Source: Seohaeicola zhoushanensis
GTDB lineage: Bacteria; Pseudomonadota; Alphaproteobacteria; Rhodobacterales; Rhodobacteraceae
Assembly (NCBI RefSeq): GCF_014656415.1
Contig: NZ_BNCJ01000001.1
Coordinates: 62,001 to 126,000 of the forward strand
Reading direction: 5' to 3'
DNA length: 64,000 bases
A model generated the notes under the pieces. That model did not search any database, was not told the origin of the DNA, and saw only the letters and a program-made list of their open reading frames with translations. The position numbers and the translations under genes were made by a program. Shown here one piece after another: positions 1 to 8,320 of the stretch (positions are counted from its first letter, which is position 1; the number at the start of each line of letters is the position of its first letter).

Positions 1-509
1 GCGAGGCGCTGCTGCTCCACCTGATGGGCCAGATCCTCGATCCTTACCGCAAGGGCGAGCTCCACACGATCGCGCAGTGGGTCCAGGCGGCCGCTGGCCT
101 GCCAGGCGCACCGACGAACCTGGTAGACGAGGCCACCGCCACCGATCGCGAGCGCTGCGAGAAGGTCAACGCCAAGCTCGCCAAGTTCGGCCTGCGCGTC
201 TACGGCACCAAGGACAAGGCGCAGCTGTTCATCGCCAACAAGAAGATCCCGGCCCTCAACGAGCTCTTCAAGGGCACCGAGTGGCATGGCGGTGTCTGGC
301 AGCAATCGACCAGCCGGATACCTGGTGCAGAGCCCGTCCCCCAACCCCGCACGCTGGCCGGAATTCAGACGCGCGGCTACCTGGTGCCATTCGCCTCCAT
401 TCCCGGCCTGATGTCCTTCCCGATGGATCGGGACGACCGCGCGCCCACAACGCCGCAGACGAGCCCTGGCGCTGCTGATGACGGCTCCAGCATCGACGAA
501 TGGGGATGA
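1..509 (+). CDS. C-terminal part of a phage protein, probably replication (primase/helicase type)
   Basis: The reading frame is open from the first complete codon (base 3) and ends with TGA at 507-509, so the gene starts outside the window; the ATG at 24 is probably internal. About 168 residues are visible. The segment around residues 30-100 is rich in Lys and mixed alpha/beta, and the last 60 residues are Pro/Asp-rich and look disordered, as in the tails of large phage primase-helicases. No catalytic motif is visible in this fragment, so the functional label rests on position just left of the terminase module and is weak. Confidence 0.5.
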   Translation, partial: EALLLHLMGQILDPYRKGELHTIAQWVQAAAGLPGAPTNLVDEATATDRERCEKVNAKLAKFGLRVYGTKDKAQLFIANKKIPALNELFKGTEWHGGVWQQSTSRIPGAEPVPQPRTLAGIQTRGYLVPFASIPGLMSFPMDRDDRAPTTPQTSPGAADDGSSIDEWG

Positions 510-621
510 CCATGGGACAATCTCGTAACCCGCTGAAATCGCGCCAGTCTTTCCGCTTCTCCCCGACCCGTGGCCATGCCATTATTGACGCGCGGCTCGG
601 GCTCCAGATCATGGGTCAGGG

Positions 622-896
622 CCACAACGCCACAACGGCACGAAATTCAACCGTTGTGGCCACCGTTGTGGGCAAAAGTCCTTTGCTCTCAACAGGTTGC
701 CCACCTCCCACAACGCCACAACGGCAATACAGCGTTTCCTCACGTATACGCGTATGCCCGCGCCTGCGCGCACGTGAGAAAACCGCATTTCTCCGTTGTG
801 CCGTTGTGGTTACTACCTATCATATTGATAAGGTTAGAGAAAAAGCCACAACGGTGCCCACAACGGCAGGGTTTTCGACCGTTGTGGCCGTTGTGG
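622..896. repeat. Twelve-copy CCACAACGG array in alternating paired orientation
   Basis: The 433-bp gap between the end of the first gene and the small-terminase candidate holds twelve 8-9 bp copies of CCACAACGG or its complement CCGTTGTGG. Starts: forward 622, 630; reverse 651, 663; forward 708, 716; reverse 793, 801; forward 846, 858; reverse 879, 888. They form three inverted units, each with two forward then two reverse copies 8-12 bp apart. The middle unit (708-809) is an almost exact dyad centred at 758.5, and a nested CTCACGT/ACGTGAG pair (739-745 and 772-778) has the same centre. An AT-rich stretch (811-845) separates units two and three. Possible roles are a replication origin, the terminase recognition (pac/cos) site next to the terminase genes, or a regulator-binding array. 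Confidence 0.9.
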
Positions 897-941
897 GATG
901 CGCTAAGCCATTGATCCGCAATAATAAAGGCGGTTTCCGGC

Positions 942-1580
942 ATGGCTGAAGCGCGAAACAGCTTCCAGACGCTAGCCGCCGAGGCCGCCAAGCGGCTCGA
1001 CCAGGCACGGCAGAACAGCGAGCAGCTGTCCTTCCTGGCAGACGAGGCTGGCCGGACGCCCGACGAGGTCGGCACCGGCAAGCCCGGCCGTCCGAAGGGC
1101 GCCCTGGGCAAGGGATCGAGCCAGCTGCGCGAGTGGCTGGCGGCGCGCGGCTACCGGATGCCCGAGGACGTGCTGGCTGAGATGGCCGGCCTGGCGAGCG
1201 GCGAGACCGCGATGCTGACCGCGATGCGCGAGGCCGACGAGCTGCTGACCTGGGCGTTCGCCGATGCGAAGGACAGCGACGGAGGCCGTCCAGCGCCCAC
1301 ACCGCTGCAGCGGCTGTCCATGTTCAGCCAGCTCTACGCCATGAAGCTGCGCGCGGCCGAGGCTCTGCTGCCCTACGGCACGCCGAAGGCCTCGCCCGAT
1401 GTCAGCGTGCAGCAGAACGTCCAGATCGTCATGCCGAGCCAGCCGAGCCGGCAGGATCCTGGTCGATCGGCCCGCGACGTGACGCCGAAACCGGCTCGGA
1501 TCGCCGGTCGGATGATGCCCGCCGACGTCGCCCATGAAATCAAGCAAAATCAGCAGGTTAGCGAGGACGAAAGCGAATGA
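942..1580 (+). CDS. Probable terminase small subunit
   Basis: 212 residues, directly upstream of the large terminase gene, the usual place for the DNA-recognition subunit. A predicted helical N-terminus (residues 1-35) is followed by a basic Gly-Pro segment with the motif GRPKGALGKGSSQLREWL near residues 47-64, which resembles DNA-contacting arms of small terminases, and then by helical segments. The C-terminal 60 residues are Pro/Gln-rich and probably flexible. Only a weak purine-rich site precedes the ATG at 942. No family signature is unmistakable, so the assignment rests mainly on position, size and basic N-terminus. Confidence 0.55.
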   Translation: MAEARNSFQTLAAEAAKRLDQARQNSEQLSFLADEAGRTPDEVGTGKPGRPKGALGKGSSQLREWLAARGYRMPEDVLAEMAGLASGETAMLTAMREADELLTWAFADAKDSDGGRPAPTPLQRLSMFSQLYAMKLRAAEALLPYGTPKASPDVSVQQNVQIVMPSQPSRQDPGRSARDVTPKPARIAGRMMPADVAHEIKQNQQVSEDESE

Positions 1581-1773
1581 TCGGACGCAGTTTGTCGGAC
1601 GCAACCGCCAAGGCACTGAAATCGCAGGGGAAAATCGCCCTCGCCCGACTGATCGAAAATCACTCGGGCGAGGCCCGCCGCGACCGCCGGACCCCCCTGG
1701 GGGGGGCCTCGGCCTCTTGGTTCCTGCCCCTGGCTCCGACCCCATGCACCTTTTCGGCCCCGGAGGTTCGCCA

Positions 1774-3570
1774 ATGAGCGCGAAACCTAGAATGGGGCTT
1801 TGGGGTCGGGGGGTGGTCCTTGGGACCGCCCACGAAGGGGTGGGGGGAAGTGCCTCTGCGGAACCGACGGATGCGGAGCTGACAGAGGAACGGGTCGCGC
1901 AGCTGAATGGGCTGGGGGCGAAAGAGGCTGTCGAGAGCCTAGACCTGGTCGAGGCCGCCAGTCAACTGCCCGATCTGGCAGAGGTTACCTTCCCCGGCCC
2001 GATCGCCGAGGCGTTCTTCTGGTCGAATGACGACATCCTGGGCATCCAGGGCCCGGTCGGGAGCGGCAAGACCACCACGCTGATGAAATCGCGCCTGCGC
2101 CGCGCGATCGAGATGCCGAAGTCGGTGATCGACGGCGTGCGGCGCTACAAGCTGCTGTTCATCCGCGAGACCTACCGGCAGCTGTGGTCGACCACCATCC
2201 CGAGCTACCTGGAAACCTTCCCGCGAAGCATGGGCACCTGGTCGGGCGGGCGAGGCGACCCGGTGACGCACAAGATCACCTTCGAGGACGCCTGGGGGCC
2301 GATCGAGTTCACCGTCGAGTTCATGGCCTTCGGGGATAACATCATCGCCTCGATGCGCGGCGTTCAGACCACCGACATGGTGCTGAACGAAATGGACACC
2401 CTGCCCGTCGAGGTGCTGACCGTCGGCATCGGCCGGATCGACCGCTGGCCGGCGCGCCAGCATTTCGAGGGGCTGCCGCCCCAGCTGCGCAGCTACGGCC
2501 AGATCGTCGGCGACTTCAACGCGCCCGACGAGGAAAACTGGACCTTCACCGTCTTCCACAACCCCGAAGAGCGCAAGCGCATGGGCGAGCAGCTGAGCGC
2601 CGGCCTGCCCGAGGGGGCGAAGGCGATCACGATCGAGTTCTTCAACCAGCCGGGCTACGGCGAGCCGGGCTGCGAGAACCTGCAGAACCTCTCGCCCAGC
2701 TACTACGCCCGCCAGATCGCCGCCAACACCCTGGCGGGGCGCGGCGACATGAACGACCGCCTGGTCTACAACAAGGTGACCTACCTGCGCGTCGGGGATC
2801 CGGTGTTCAAGCGCGAGTTCAGCCCGCGCGTGCACGTCTCATCCGAGCCGCTGAAGGTCATCCCCGGCCTGCCGCTGCTGCTGGGCCTCGACCAGGGGCT
2901 CTTCGGTGCCGCCGTGATCGCCCAGAGGACCGGGTATTTCCGCTGGCGCATCCTGGGCGAGCTGCACTTCCCGCGCGAGCGCCTGCTGGCGACGATCTTC
3001 GGGCAGCGCCTGTCGGCCCTCCTGGAAGACCGCTGGCCCGGCCTGCAGGTCGAATGCGCCTATGGCGACATGGCCGGGGAACACGGCTCGAGCCTGGCTT
3101 CCGACGAGAACGAGACCTGGAACCTCCTGGTCGGCAAGACGGCGGGTTTCCGGGTGCGGCCGCAGACCATCGGCACGAACCGCATCCAGCCGCGCCTGGA
3201 GGCCGTGCGCGCGGCCCTGGAGGCCCCGATCGAGGCGGGCGAGCCTGGGCTGCTGATCGATCCCAGCTGCCGCTTCCTGCGCGCCGGCTTCCTCGCCCGC
3301 TACGTCTGGACCGACGAGGTCAACAGCACCGGCGACAAGCGCAAGGTGCCCGATAAGAGCTTCACCGAGGCCAACGTGATGGACGCCCTGCAGTATCTGC
3401 TGCTGAGCGGCCACGACGGCATGGGGCAATCCCCCTACGTCCGCAGAATTCCCGGCAATTCACCGTCCCGCATGATGGGGCACAACGGAGGGCCGCCCAT
3501 GCCGGGGCAGGAGACCGGCGGCCTGACATCAGGATGGGATCTGCTCGATCCCTATGGAGCATCAGCATGA
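1774..3570 (+). CDS. Terminase large subunit (DNA packaging ATPase/nuclease)
   Basis: 598 residues from the ATG at 1774, chosen because GGAGG lies 7 bases upstream (1762-1766); the frame is open further upstream but would run through the previous gene. Motor domain: Walker A GPVGSGKTT at residues 93-101 and a Walker-B-like DMVLNEMD with Asp201 and Glu206. The nuclease half starts near LLGLDQG (Asp373), a candidate metal ligand of the RNase-H fold. The protein cuts concatemeric DNA and pumps it through the portal into the prohead. A 193-bp spacer with long C/G runs (1695-1708) separates it from the small subunit. Its stop overlaps the next ATG (ATGA). Confidence 0.93.
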   Translation: MSAKPRMGLWGRGVVLGTAHEGVGGSASAEPTDAELTEERVAQLNGLGAKEAVESLDLVEAASQLPDLAEVTFPGPIAEAFFWSNDDILGIQGPVGSGKTTTLMKSRLRRAIEMPKSVIDGVRRYKLLFIRETYRQLWSTTIPSYLETFPRSMGTWSGGRGDPVTHKITFEDAWGPIEFTVEFMAFGDNIIASMRGVQTTDMVLNEMDTLPVEVLTVGIGRIDRWPARQHFEGLPPQLRSYGQIVGDFNAPDEENWTFTVFHNPEERKRMGEQLSAGLPEGAKAITIEFFNQPGYGEPGCENLQNLSPSYYARQIAANTLAGRGDMNDRLVYNKVTYLRVGDPVFKREFSPRVHVSSEPLKVIPGLPLLLGLDQGLFGAAVIAQRTGYFRWRILGELHFPRERLLATIFGQRLSALLEDRWPGLQVECAYGDMAGEHGSSLASDENETWNLLVGKTAGFRVRPQTIGTNRIQPRLEAVRAALEAPIEAGEPGLLIDPSCRFLRAGFLARYVWTDEVNSTGDKRKVPDKSFTEANVMDALQYLLLSGHDGMGQSPYVRRIPGNSPSRMMGHNGGPPMPGQETGGLTSGWDLLDPYGASA

Positions 3571-3851
3571 CCACGAAAACGACGAAGGCGCCCGCCAAGG
3601 CGAAGAAACTGGACCTGCCGCGCCTGGAGCGCTTGGCGGCCGAGATCGCCCCGTTCGAGAAGGGCGGCGACAAGACCGACCTGCTTGCCCGCCTCGAAAC
3701 CGAGGAAGGGCTGAAGGTGAAGGCTGCCAAGGGTGTCACCACCGTGACCATGGCCGGGATCGAAGCCAAATCGCCCCGTGGCCTGGAAGAGGCGCTTTAC
3801 CTCTGGGGCAACAAGGCGCGCCGGGCGGTGAATGCGGGAGCCGTGGCGTAA
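3567..3851 (+). CDS. Hypothetical phage protein, 94 aa
   Basis: Starts at the ATG that overlaps the terminase stop (ATGA, 3567-3570), so translation is probably coupled. The N-terminus is Thr/Lys/Ala-rich and basic, followed by a predicted helical segment (LDLPRLERLAAEIAPF) and a short beta-rich part. No family is recognised. Its stop abuts the ATG of the next gene. It belongs to the run of small genes between terminase and portal, which in podoviruses is variable. Confidence 0.7.
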   Translation: MTTKTTKAPAKAKKLDLPRLERLAAEIAPFEKGGDKTDLLARLETEEGLKVKAAKGVTTVTMAGIEAKSPRGLEEALYLWGNKARRAVNAGAVA

Positions 3852-4189
3852 TGGCCCGGTATCGCAAGAAACCCGTGACCGTCGAAGCCGCCCTGTTCGA
3901 CGGCAAGCTTGTCGGCGAACCGGACGGCGCAGGTGCGGTGATCAAGGGCACCTGCCCGGAGTGGTTTCCGGCCGTGGTGCGGGAAGTGTCCAACGGCGAC
4001 AAGCTGATCAGCGAATTGCGCGAGAACGAAGTCGCGGTTTTCGACGGGGAGCTCTGGATCGGCACGCTGGAAGGAGCGCATCGCGCTTCGCCCGGAGACA
4101 TGATCATCCGGGGAGTGAAGGGCGAGCTGTATCCCTGCAAGCCCGACATCTTCGCGGCAACCTACGATCCGACGCCGGTGTATCCATGA
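3851..4189 (+). CDS. Hypothetical phage protein of the RYRKKPV type, 112 aa
   Basis: Begins MARYRKKPVTVEAALFDG and contains a late motif SPGDMIIRGVKGELYPCKPDIFAATYDP. Small phage proteins opening with a RYRKKPVxVEA motif and ending with a GDxIIxGVxGExYPCKPDIF motif recur in phages and prophages; their function is not known to me. The fold looks like a small beta-barrel-type protein of mixed strands. The stop overlaps the next start (ATGA at 4186-4189). Confidence 0.82.
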   Translation: MARYRKKPVTVEAALFDGKLVGEPDGAGAVIKGTCPEWFPAVVREVSNGDKLISELRENEVAVFDGELWIGTLEGAHRASPGDMIIRGVKGELYPCKPDIFAATYDPTPVYP

Positions 4190-4407
4190 GCAGCGCGCGG
4201 ATGGATGCTGAACGCCGGCTGGCGCATGGGGAATATTCCGACCCTGTTCGGTCGCCCAGCGAGGCCGAGCTGGAAGACATGCGGTACTGCGGTCAGCGCC
4301 TGGGCGACATGACCAGGCACCAGCTCATGGCTGCGGTCCATGGGCTCTACCGAGGCTTCAAGTCGCAGTTTGACCGGCATCTCCTGGAAGTGGGTGCCCG
4401 CCCATGA
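4186..4407 (+). CDS. Hypothetical phage protein, 73 aa
   Basis: A short acidic/helical protein whose ATG overlaps the previous stop and whose stop (4405-4407) overlaps the ATG of the GNAT-like gene. The middle, PSEAELEDMRYCGQRLGDMT, suggests a helical pair. No family is recognised. Tight coupling on both sides supports it being a real gene. Confidence 0.7.
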   Translation: MSSARMDAERRLAHGEYSDPVRSPSEAELEDMRYCGQRLGDMTRHQLMAAVHGLYRGFKSQFDRHLLEVGARP

Positions 4408-4913
4408 TCCGCGCGCAGCCCTTCGATGACCTGAACGGCATGGCCGTCCTGTCGCGCCTGGACCCGTCCGACCTGGTCGAGGCGAGCCTGGTGCGCGGGG
4501 CGTCCGTCAGCCACCTGGCGCTGTTTGCCGAGTGGCGGTCCATGGTGCCGGTCAGCGTTCTGAACCTGGTGCTGCACGATCACTCCCGCGCGGGCCAGCC
4601 CTTTGCGGTGCTGGCCCTCGTGAACACCGGGCAGGCGGGTGTGGCCTCGGCCGCCCTGCTGGCGCGCTCGCATCGCGTCCACCGTCGCGCCCTCGCCCAT
4701 GCGGCGCTGCAGATCCGCGACGACATGCCGAAATTCTGCGCCGAGCGCGGCATTCACCGGATCGAGGCGCGCAGCTGGCGCGACCATCCGACCGCCGCCC
4801 GCTTCCTGCGTGCCTGTGGCTTCCGCCACGAGACCGACATGCCAGGTTTTGGCGCCGACGGCGCCGTAACCTTCTCCCAATTCGCCTGGACCCACCACCA
4901 ACCGAAGGAGTAA
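4404..4913 (+). CDS. GNAT-fold phage protein (possible internal virion protein A)
   Basis: 169 residues. The pattern of an N-terminal Asp-rich helix, a central beta region (PFAVLALVNTGQAGVASAAL) and the C-terminal stretch GIHRIEARSWRDHPTAARFLRACGFRHE is typical of GNAT acetyltransferases, whose last motif often reads AxxFLxxxGF. T7 gp13 (internal virion protein A) and its relatives share this fold, so a virion-assembly role is as likely as catalysis. A clear Q/RxxGxG/A acetyl-CoA loop is not seen. It lies between the terminase and portal genes. Confidence 0.7.
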   Translation: MIRAQPFDDLNGMAVLSRLDPSDLVEASLVRGASVSHLALFAEWRSMVPVSVLNLVLHDHSRAGQPFAVLALVNTGQAGVASAALLARSHRVHRRALAHAALQIRDDMPKFCAERGIHRIEARSWRDHPTAARFLRACGFRHETDMPGFGADGAVTFSQFAWTHHQPKE

Positions 4914-4918
4914 CGCCC

Positions 4919-5104
4919 ATGTGCTTCAATTCCCCCGCCCCCGTCGCGGCCGCTCCGGTGCTGGCCAGCACCACCAGCGGTGAGGCGAACCGTGCCGCCG
5001 ATGTCGAGGCGCTGCTGCGCCGTCGGCGCGCCGGCGCGGCCGCCAACGTGTTCACCTCGCCCACTGGGATCCCGGCGACGCCCAAGCTGGGAGTGCCGGC
5101 ATGA
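4919..5104 (+). CDS. Small virion/tail protein, 61 aa (gp7.3-like position)
   Basis: Starts at ATG 4919 after an AAGGAG site just upstream in the end of the previous gene. The opening MCFNSP, the Arg-rich stretch RRRRAG and the motif NVFTSPTGIPATPKLG recall short podoviral proteins encoded directly before the portal gene (MCF..., then a TSP/TGP-x-G segment), for which a T7 gp7.3-like tail-assembly or adsorption role is assumed. The similarity is by eye only. The stop overlaps the portal start (ATGA at 5101-5104). Confidence 0.65.
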   Translation: MCFNSPAPVAAAPVLASTTSGEANRAADVEALLRRRRAGAAANVFTSPTGIPATPKLGVPA

Positions 5105-6750
5105 AACCGGAACCCATCCACGCGCAGAGCGATCGCGCGAAGGAGACGATCCAGCGCTGGGAAGAGCTGCGCCAGGAGCGCACCCCCTTCGAAGCGGACT
5201 GGAACGACATCGCGCGGCTGATCCGCCCCCAGCGGGGCGGCTTCGGCCTGGACAGCCCGACGGCGCGCACCCTCATCAAGCCACTGTCGAGCGAGCCGGT
5301 GACCGCCCACGGCAACTTCGCGGCCGGGATCTATGCCGCGATCACCAACCCGGCGAGCCGCTGGGGCGGGCTGAAGACGCCCGATCCCGACCTGAACCGC
5401 TGGCCGCCCTTTGCCGACTGGCTCGATCGCCAGGCGGCCAAGGTGATGAACAGCTTCAGCCCGTCGATGTCGTCGTTCTACCCGGCCTCCTACCAAGCCT
5501 ATGCCGACATCTGCGCCTTCGGCAACGCCGCCGGCTACGACGAGCTCGACCTGGCCGAGCGGCGGTTCATCGACGTGACCATCAGCTTGGCGCAGGTTGT
5601 CGTCGCGCTCGATGCCCACGGCCGGGTGATCGAGATCCTGCGCAAGTTCCACCTGACCCCGCGCCAAGCCGTGCGCGAGTTCAAGGACCGCGTGCCGGCC
5701 AAGGTGCGGGAGCTGGCCGAGAAGGGTAGCCAGGACAAGCACGCCTGGTATCACCACGTCCTGCCCAATGACGACTTCGTGCCCCGCTCTCTGGGGCCGC
5801 GCGGCAAGCCCTGGCTGTCGCTCTACGTCTGCGAGGTCGAGAACACCCTGGTGAAGGTGAAGGGCTATGACACCATGCCCTTCTACTTCCCGCGCTGGGA
5901 CGTCGACAGCGGCATGACCTACGGCACCGGCCCCGGCTTCGTCGCCCTGGCCTCGGCGCGGGCCAACCACCTGATGGACGATGCCAAGATCCGCGCCGCG
6001 CAGTTCGCCGCGGATCCGACCAAGCTCGCGCCTGATCGCAACGCGATCCCGCTGAATGGCGTCTTCCGGCCGGGCTCGACCATCTACGGCGGCGTCAACG
6101 TGCGGGGCGAGCCGATGGTGCGGAACATGGAGCATTCCGCCAACATCGGCCTGACCATGGAAGAACAGCGCGCGAAGCAGGAGGCGATCAAGGACGCCTT
6201 CATGTATTCGGTCATGTCGCTGACCGGCCGAACCGGGATCTCCGACGAGGAAAACCGCGTGATCGAAGAGGCGAAGCTGCGCAACTGGGCGCCGCACGCC
6301 GACCGGATCATGGAGGAATACGCCGCGCGGAAGTTCAGCCGACGTTATGACCTGCTGCTGCGCAACGGCCAGATCGAGCCGGTGCCGCAGGGCACGCCCG
6401 AGGGCACCGTGCTGCAGGTCCACTACCAGACCGCCGCCGCCATGGCCCTGCGCGCCTCGGAGGCCGGCGCGGTGCGCCGCTACGTCGCCGACCTGCTGCC
6501 GGTCATCAACGTCAAGCCCGAACTGGCCGATCGGCTGAGCGCCGACGACTATGCCGAGATCCTGCACGAGATGTCGCCGGCACTGCCGCAGCGGCTGCTG
6601 GTTTCGCGCGAACAGGCCGATGCCGACCGCCAGGCGCGGGCGCAGCAGATGCAGGCCATGCAGGCCATGCAGATGGCCGAGCAGGGCGGCCGCGTTGTGC
6701 GCGACGTCGCCGGCGCGGCCGGGCAGGTCCAGGGAGGGCAAGGGCAGTGA
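5101..6750 (+). CDS. Portal (head-tail connector) protein
   Basis: 549 residues, matching the 500-560 residue podoviral head-to-tail joining protein family. The N-terminus RWEELRQERTPFEADWNDIARLIRP and the AHGNFAAGIYAAITNPASRWGGL segment are the usual family signature. The dodecameric ring forms the vertex through which DNA enters and leaves, and anchors the tail. The C-terminal about 40 residues are Gln/Met/Ala-rich, with a short tandem QAMQAMQ repeat. Its terminal TGA is overlapped by the GTG start of a 41-residue membrane peptide. Confidence 0.95.
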   Translation: MKPEPIHAQSDRAKETIQRWEELRQERTPFEADWNDIARLIRPQRGGFGLDSPTARTLIKPLSSEPVTAHGNFAAGIYAAITNPASRWGGLKTPDPDLNRWPPFADWLDRQAAKVMNSFSPSMSSFYPASYQAYADICAFGNAAGYDELDLAERRFIDVTISLAQVVVALDAHGRVIEILRKFHLTPRQAVREFKDRVPAKVRELAEKGSQDKHAWYHHVLPNDDFVPRSLGPRGKPWLSLYVCEVENTLVKVKGYDTMPFYFPRWDVDSGMTYGTGPGFVALASARANHLMDDAKIRAAQFAADPTKLAPDRNAIPLNGVFRPGSTIYGGVNVRGEPMVRNMEHSANIGLTMEEQRAKQEAIKDAFMYSVMSLTGRTGISDEENRVIEEAKLRNWAPHADRIMEEYAARKFSRRYDLLLRNGQIEPVPQGTPEGTVLQVHYQTAAAMALRASEAGAVRRYVADLLPVINVKPELADRLSADDYAEILHEMSPALPQRLLVSREQADADRQARAQQMQAMQAMQMAEQGGRVVRDVAGAAGQVQGGQGQ

Positions 6751-6872
6751 GCTTTCGAGTGAAGCGGCACGGGCGTCGCTCTTGGTCTGTCGATCTTGAT
6801 GGCTGGCATGGACGCCTGTTTTTGGCGTGCCTTCTGCTTGGGTTCTATGCGCTGGGAAGGCTAGGCTACTGA
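6747..6872 (+). CDS. Small single-span membrane protein, 41 aa
   Basis: A GTG at 6747 overlaps the portal stop (GTGA), and the frame ends with TGA at 6870-6872, which overlaps the ATG of the next gene (TGATG). The product starts with a basic segment (VSFRVKRHGRRSWSV), then has one hydrophobic stretch (LFLACLLLGFYALG) near the C-terminus, as expected for a small inner-membrane protein with its basic N-terminus in the cytoplasm. An AGGGAGGGCAAGGG purine-rich site lies 5-15 bases upstream of the GTG. Coupling on both sides and the hydrophobicity pattern support it; no function can be given. Confidence 0.65.
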   Translation: MSFRVKRHGRRSWSVDLDGWHGRLFLACLLLGFYALGRLGY

Positions 6873-7207
6873 TGGGGATCCTCGACCGCATCAGCGCCCT
6901 GATCACCGGCTTCGGCCACCCGACTGTGCGCGAGGTGCGCATGGCCCGTGGCGCTGCCGTGCTGCGCTGGCGCAAGGCCTTCCGCGACCAGCCCGAGCTG
7001 GCCGAAGACCTGATCCGGCTGTCCGGCCTCCTGGCCGTGCAGCCGCACATCCTCACCGAGGGTATTCCCACAGGGATTGCCCCGGTGGACCCGCACGCCG
7101 TCATGTTCGAACGCGGGCAGCAGCAGCTGGCAAAGGTGCTGCTGAGCCTTGGCGGCATCACCCCCTATGAGCTTACCCAACTGATGGAGAAACCCGATGA
7201 AGCCTGA
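6872..7207 (+). CDS. Hypothetical phage protein between portal and scaffold, 111 aa
   Basis: Starts at ATG 6872, overlapping the small membrane peptide's stop. It is mostly helical, with a basic segment (REVRMARGAAVLRWRKAF) and a C-terminal helix GITPYELTQLMEKPDEA. No family is recognised. Podoviruses often have one small unassigned gene at this place. Its TGA lies 11 bases inside the scaffold gene. Confidence 0.7.
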   Translation: MGILDRISALITGFGHPTVREVRMARGAAVLRWRKAFRDQPELAEDLIRLSGLLAVQPHILTEGIPTGIAPVDPHAVMFERGQQQLAKVLLSLGGITPYELTQLMEKPDEA

Positions 7208-8309
7208 GTTCTGGAGATTTCTGCCCGCGCCCTTTCGCGCGGCTACTGGTGATGGCGCAGCTGGCGCTGGAGCGACAGGAGCTGCGGGCGCAGCTCCAGG
7301 CGGAGCGCCGAATGCTGGTGCTGCGGGCGCTGGTGCTGCCGGAGCAGCGCCTGGCGGATCTGCGCCGGGAGCGGGCGCGGCTGGCGCTGGAGCGGGTGCA
7401 GGTGCACCTGGAGCTGGATCGGGCGCACCTAGCGCGGATGCGGGCGCTGGCAGCACCGGCACACCCTGGTGGCAGGGTGCCGGGATCAACGACCAGCAGC
7501 GCGAGCAGCTGACCGCCTTGGGGCTAACCGTGGACGATCCTGTCGCTGCGGTGGCCAAGCTGACCGACATGGAACGTGCCGCGAAACAGAAGCTCGGCAA
7601 GCCGGCCGATCAGCTGATGGACCGCCCCGGCAAGGATGAACCCGTCGCGGACTGGATGAAGAAGAACGCCGCTCTGTTCGGGATCCCCGAGAGCCCCGAC
7701 AAATACGAGGTCAAGCCGCCGGAGAACTGGCCGAAGGATGCCAAGTGGAACACCGAGCTGGAGGGCAAGGCCCGCGAGATCGCGCATAAGCACGGCCTGT
7801 CCGGCGCGGCCCTGCAGGACATCGTGAACCTCGAAGCCGAGAACATCATGGGCCTGATGGGCAAGGCGCAGGCCGACCTGGAAACCGCGACGGCCGAGAT
7901 GCGCGCCCAGCTGGTGAAGGACTGGGGCGACCAGTATCCGGTGAAGGAGGCTCAGGCAAAGGCGGCGGCACAGGTCATCGCCGAGGTGGCGGGCCTCGAC
8001 AACACCGCGCTGGAACAGATCGCCGGAACGCTGTCGCCGAAGGTCGGCGACGCCAACGTGATCCGCATGTTCCAGGCGATCGGCGAGATGATGGGTGACG
8101 ATCGGCTTTCCGCCTTCAACGGCGGCGGTGGTGGCGGCTCCCTGACCACCACGCCGGCCGAGGCCCGCGCCGAGCTGAACAAGCTGCGCGCGCCTGGCGG
8201 GGAGTATTTCGAGGCGACGAAGGGCGGGCCGGGATCGAAGGTTCCCGAACAGCTCCAGCGTCGCATAGAGCATCTGACCAAGCTGGCTGCCCAGGGGCAG
8301 AAGGTCTGA
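7197..8309 (+). CDS. Capsid assembly scaffold protein
   Basis: 370 residues. Residues about 18-88 are an extreme Gly/Ala-rich tract with repeated GAAGAG and APGG units, followed by a helical region, a region of VADWMKKNAALFGIPESPDKYEVK (shared by many phage scaffold proteins), long amphipathic helices (residues 170-290), a poly-Gly hinge (GGGGGGS) and a C-terminal helix. Helical content, acidic core and position before the capsid gene identify a scaffold that shapes the prohead and then leaves. The Gly/Ala tract comes from short DNA repeats that keep a second frame open (7249-7512); I regard that as a shadow. Confidence 0.88.
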   Translation: MKPEFWRFLPAPFRAATGDGAAGAGATGAAGAAPGGAPNAGAAGAGAAGAAPGGSAPGAGAAGAGAGAGAPGAGSGAPSADAGAGSTGTPWWQGAGINDQQREQLTALGLTVDDPVAAVAKLTDMERAAKQKLGKPADQLMDRPGKDEPVADWMKKNAALFGIPESPDKYEVKPPENWPKDAKWNTELEGKAREIAHKHGLSGAALQDIVNLEAENIMGLMGKAQADLETATAEMRAQLVKDWGDQYPVKEAQAKAAAQVIAEVAGLDNTALEQIAGTLSPKVGDANVIRMFQAIGEMMGDDRLSAFNGGGGGGSLTTTPAEARAELNKLRAPGGEYFEATKGGPGSKVPEQLQRRIEHLTKLAAQGQKV

Positions 8310-8320
8310 ATTCAAACGAT

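Noticed and set aside
622-896. CRISPR array
   Set aside because: Repeats are 8-9 bases, alternate in orientation and have no constant spacer length.
500-949. 149-residue forward frame covering the repeat array
   Set aside because: Its sequence consists of translated copies of the CCACAACGG repeats and it overlaps the ends of both neighbouring genes; the segment behaves as a regulatory or recognition region.
1577-1777. 66-residue frame between the two terminase genes
   Set aside because: It overlaps a region of long C/G runs, has no convincing ribosome binding site except the coupled stop and no recognisable protein features; it may be untranslated spacer.
4552-7161. 869-residue reverse frame
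   Set aside because: Shadow of the portal and neighbouring genes in GC-rich DNA; the opposite strand encodes clear phage proteins.
7249-7512. 87-residue Arg/Leu-rich frame in the scaffold gene
   Set aside because: Produced by GC-rich repeats in another frame; the scaffold frame runs through it with conserved sequence after it.
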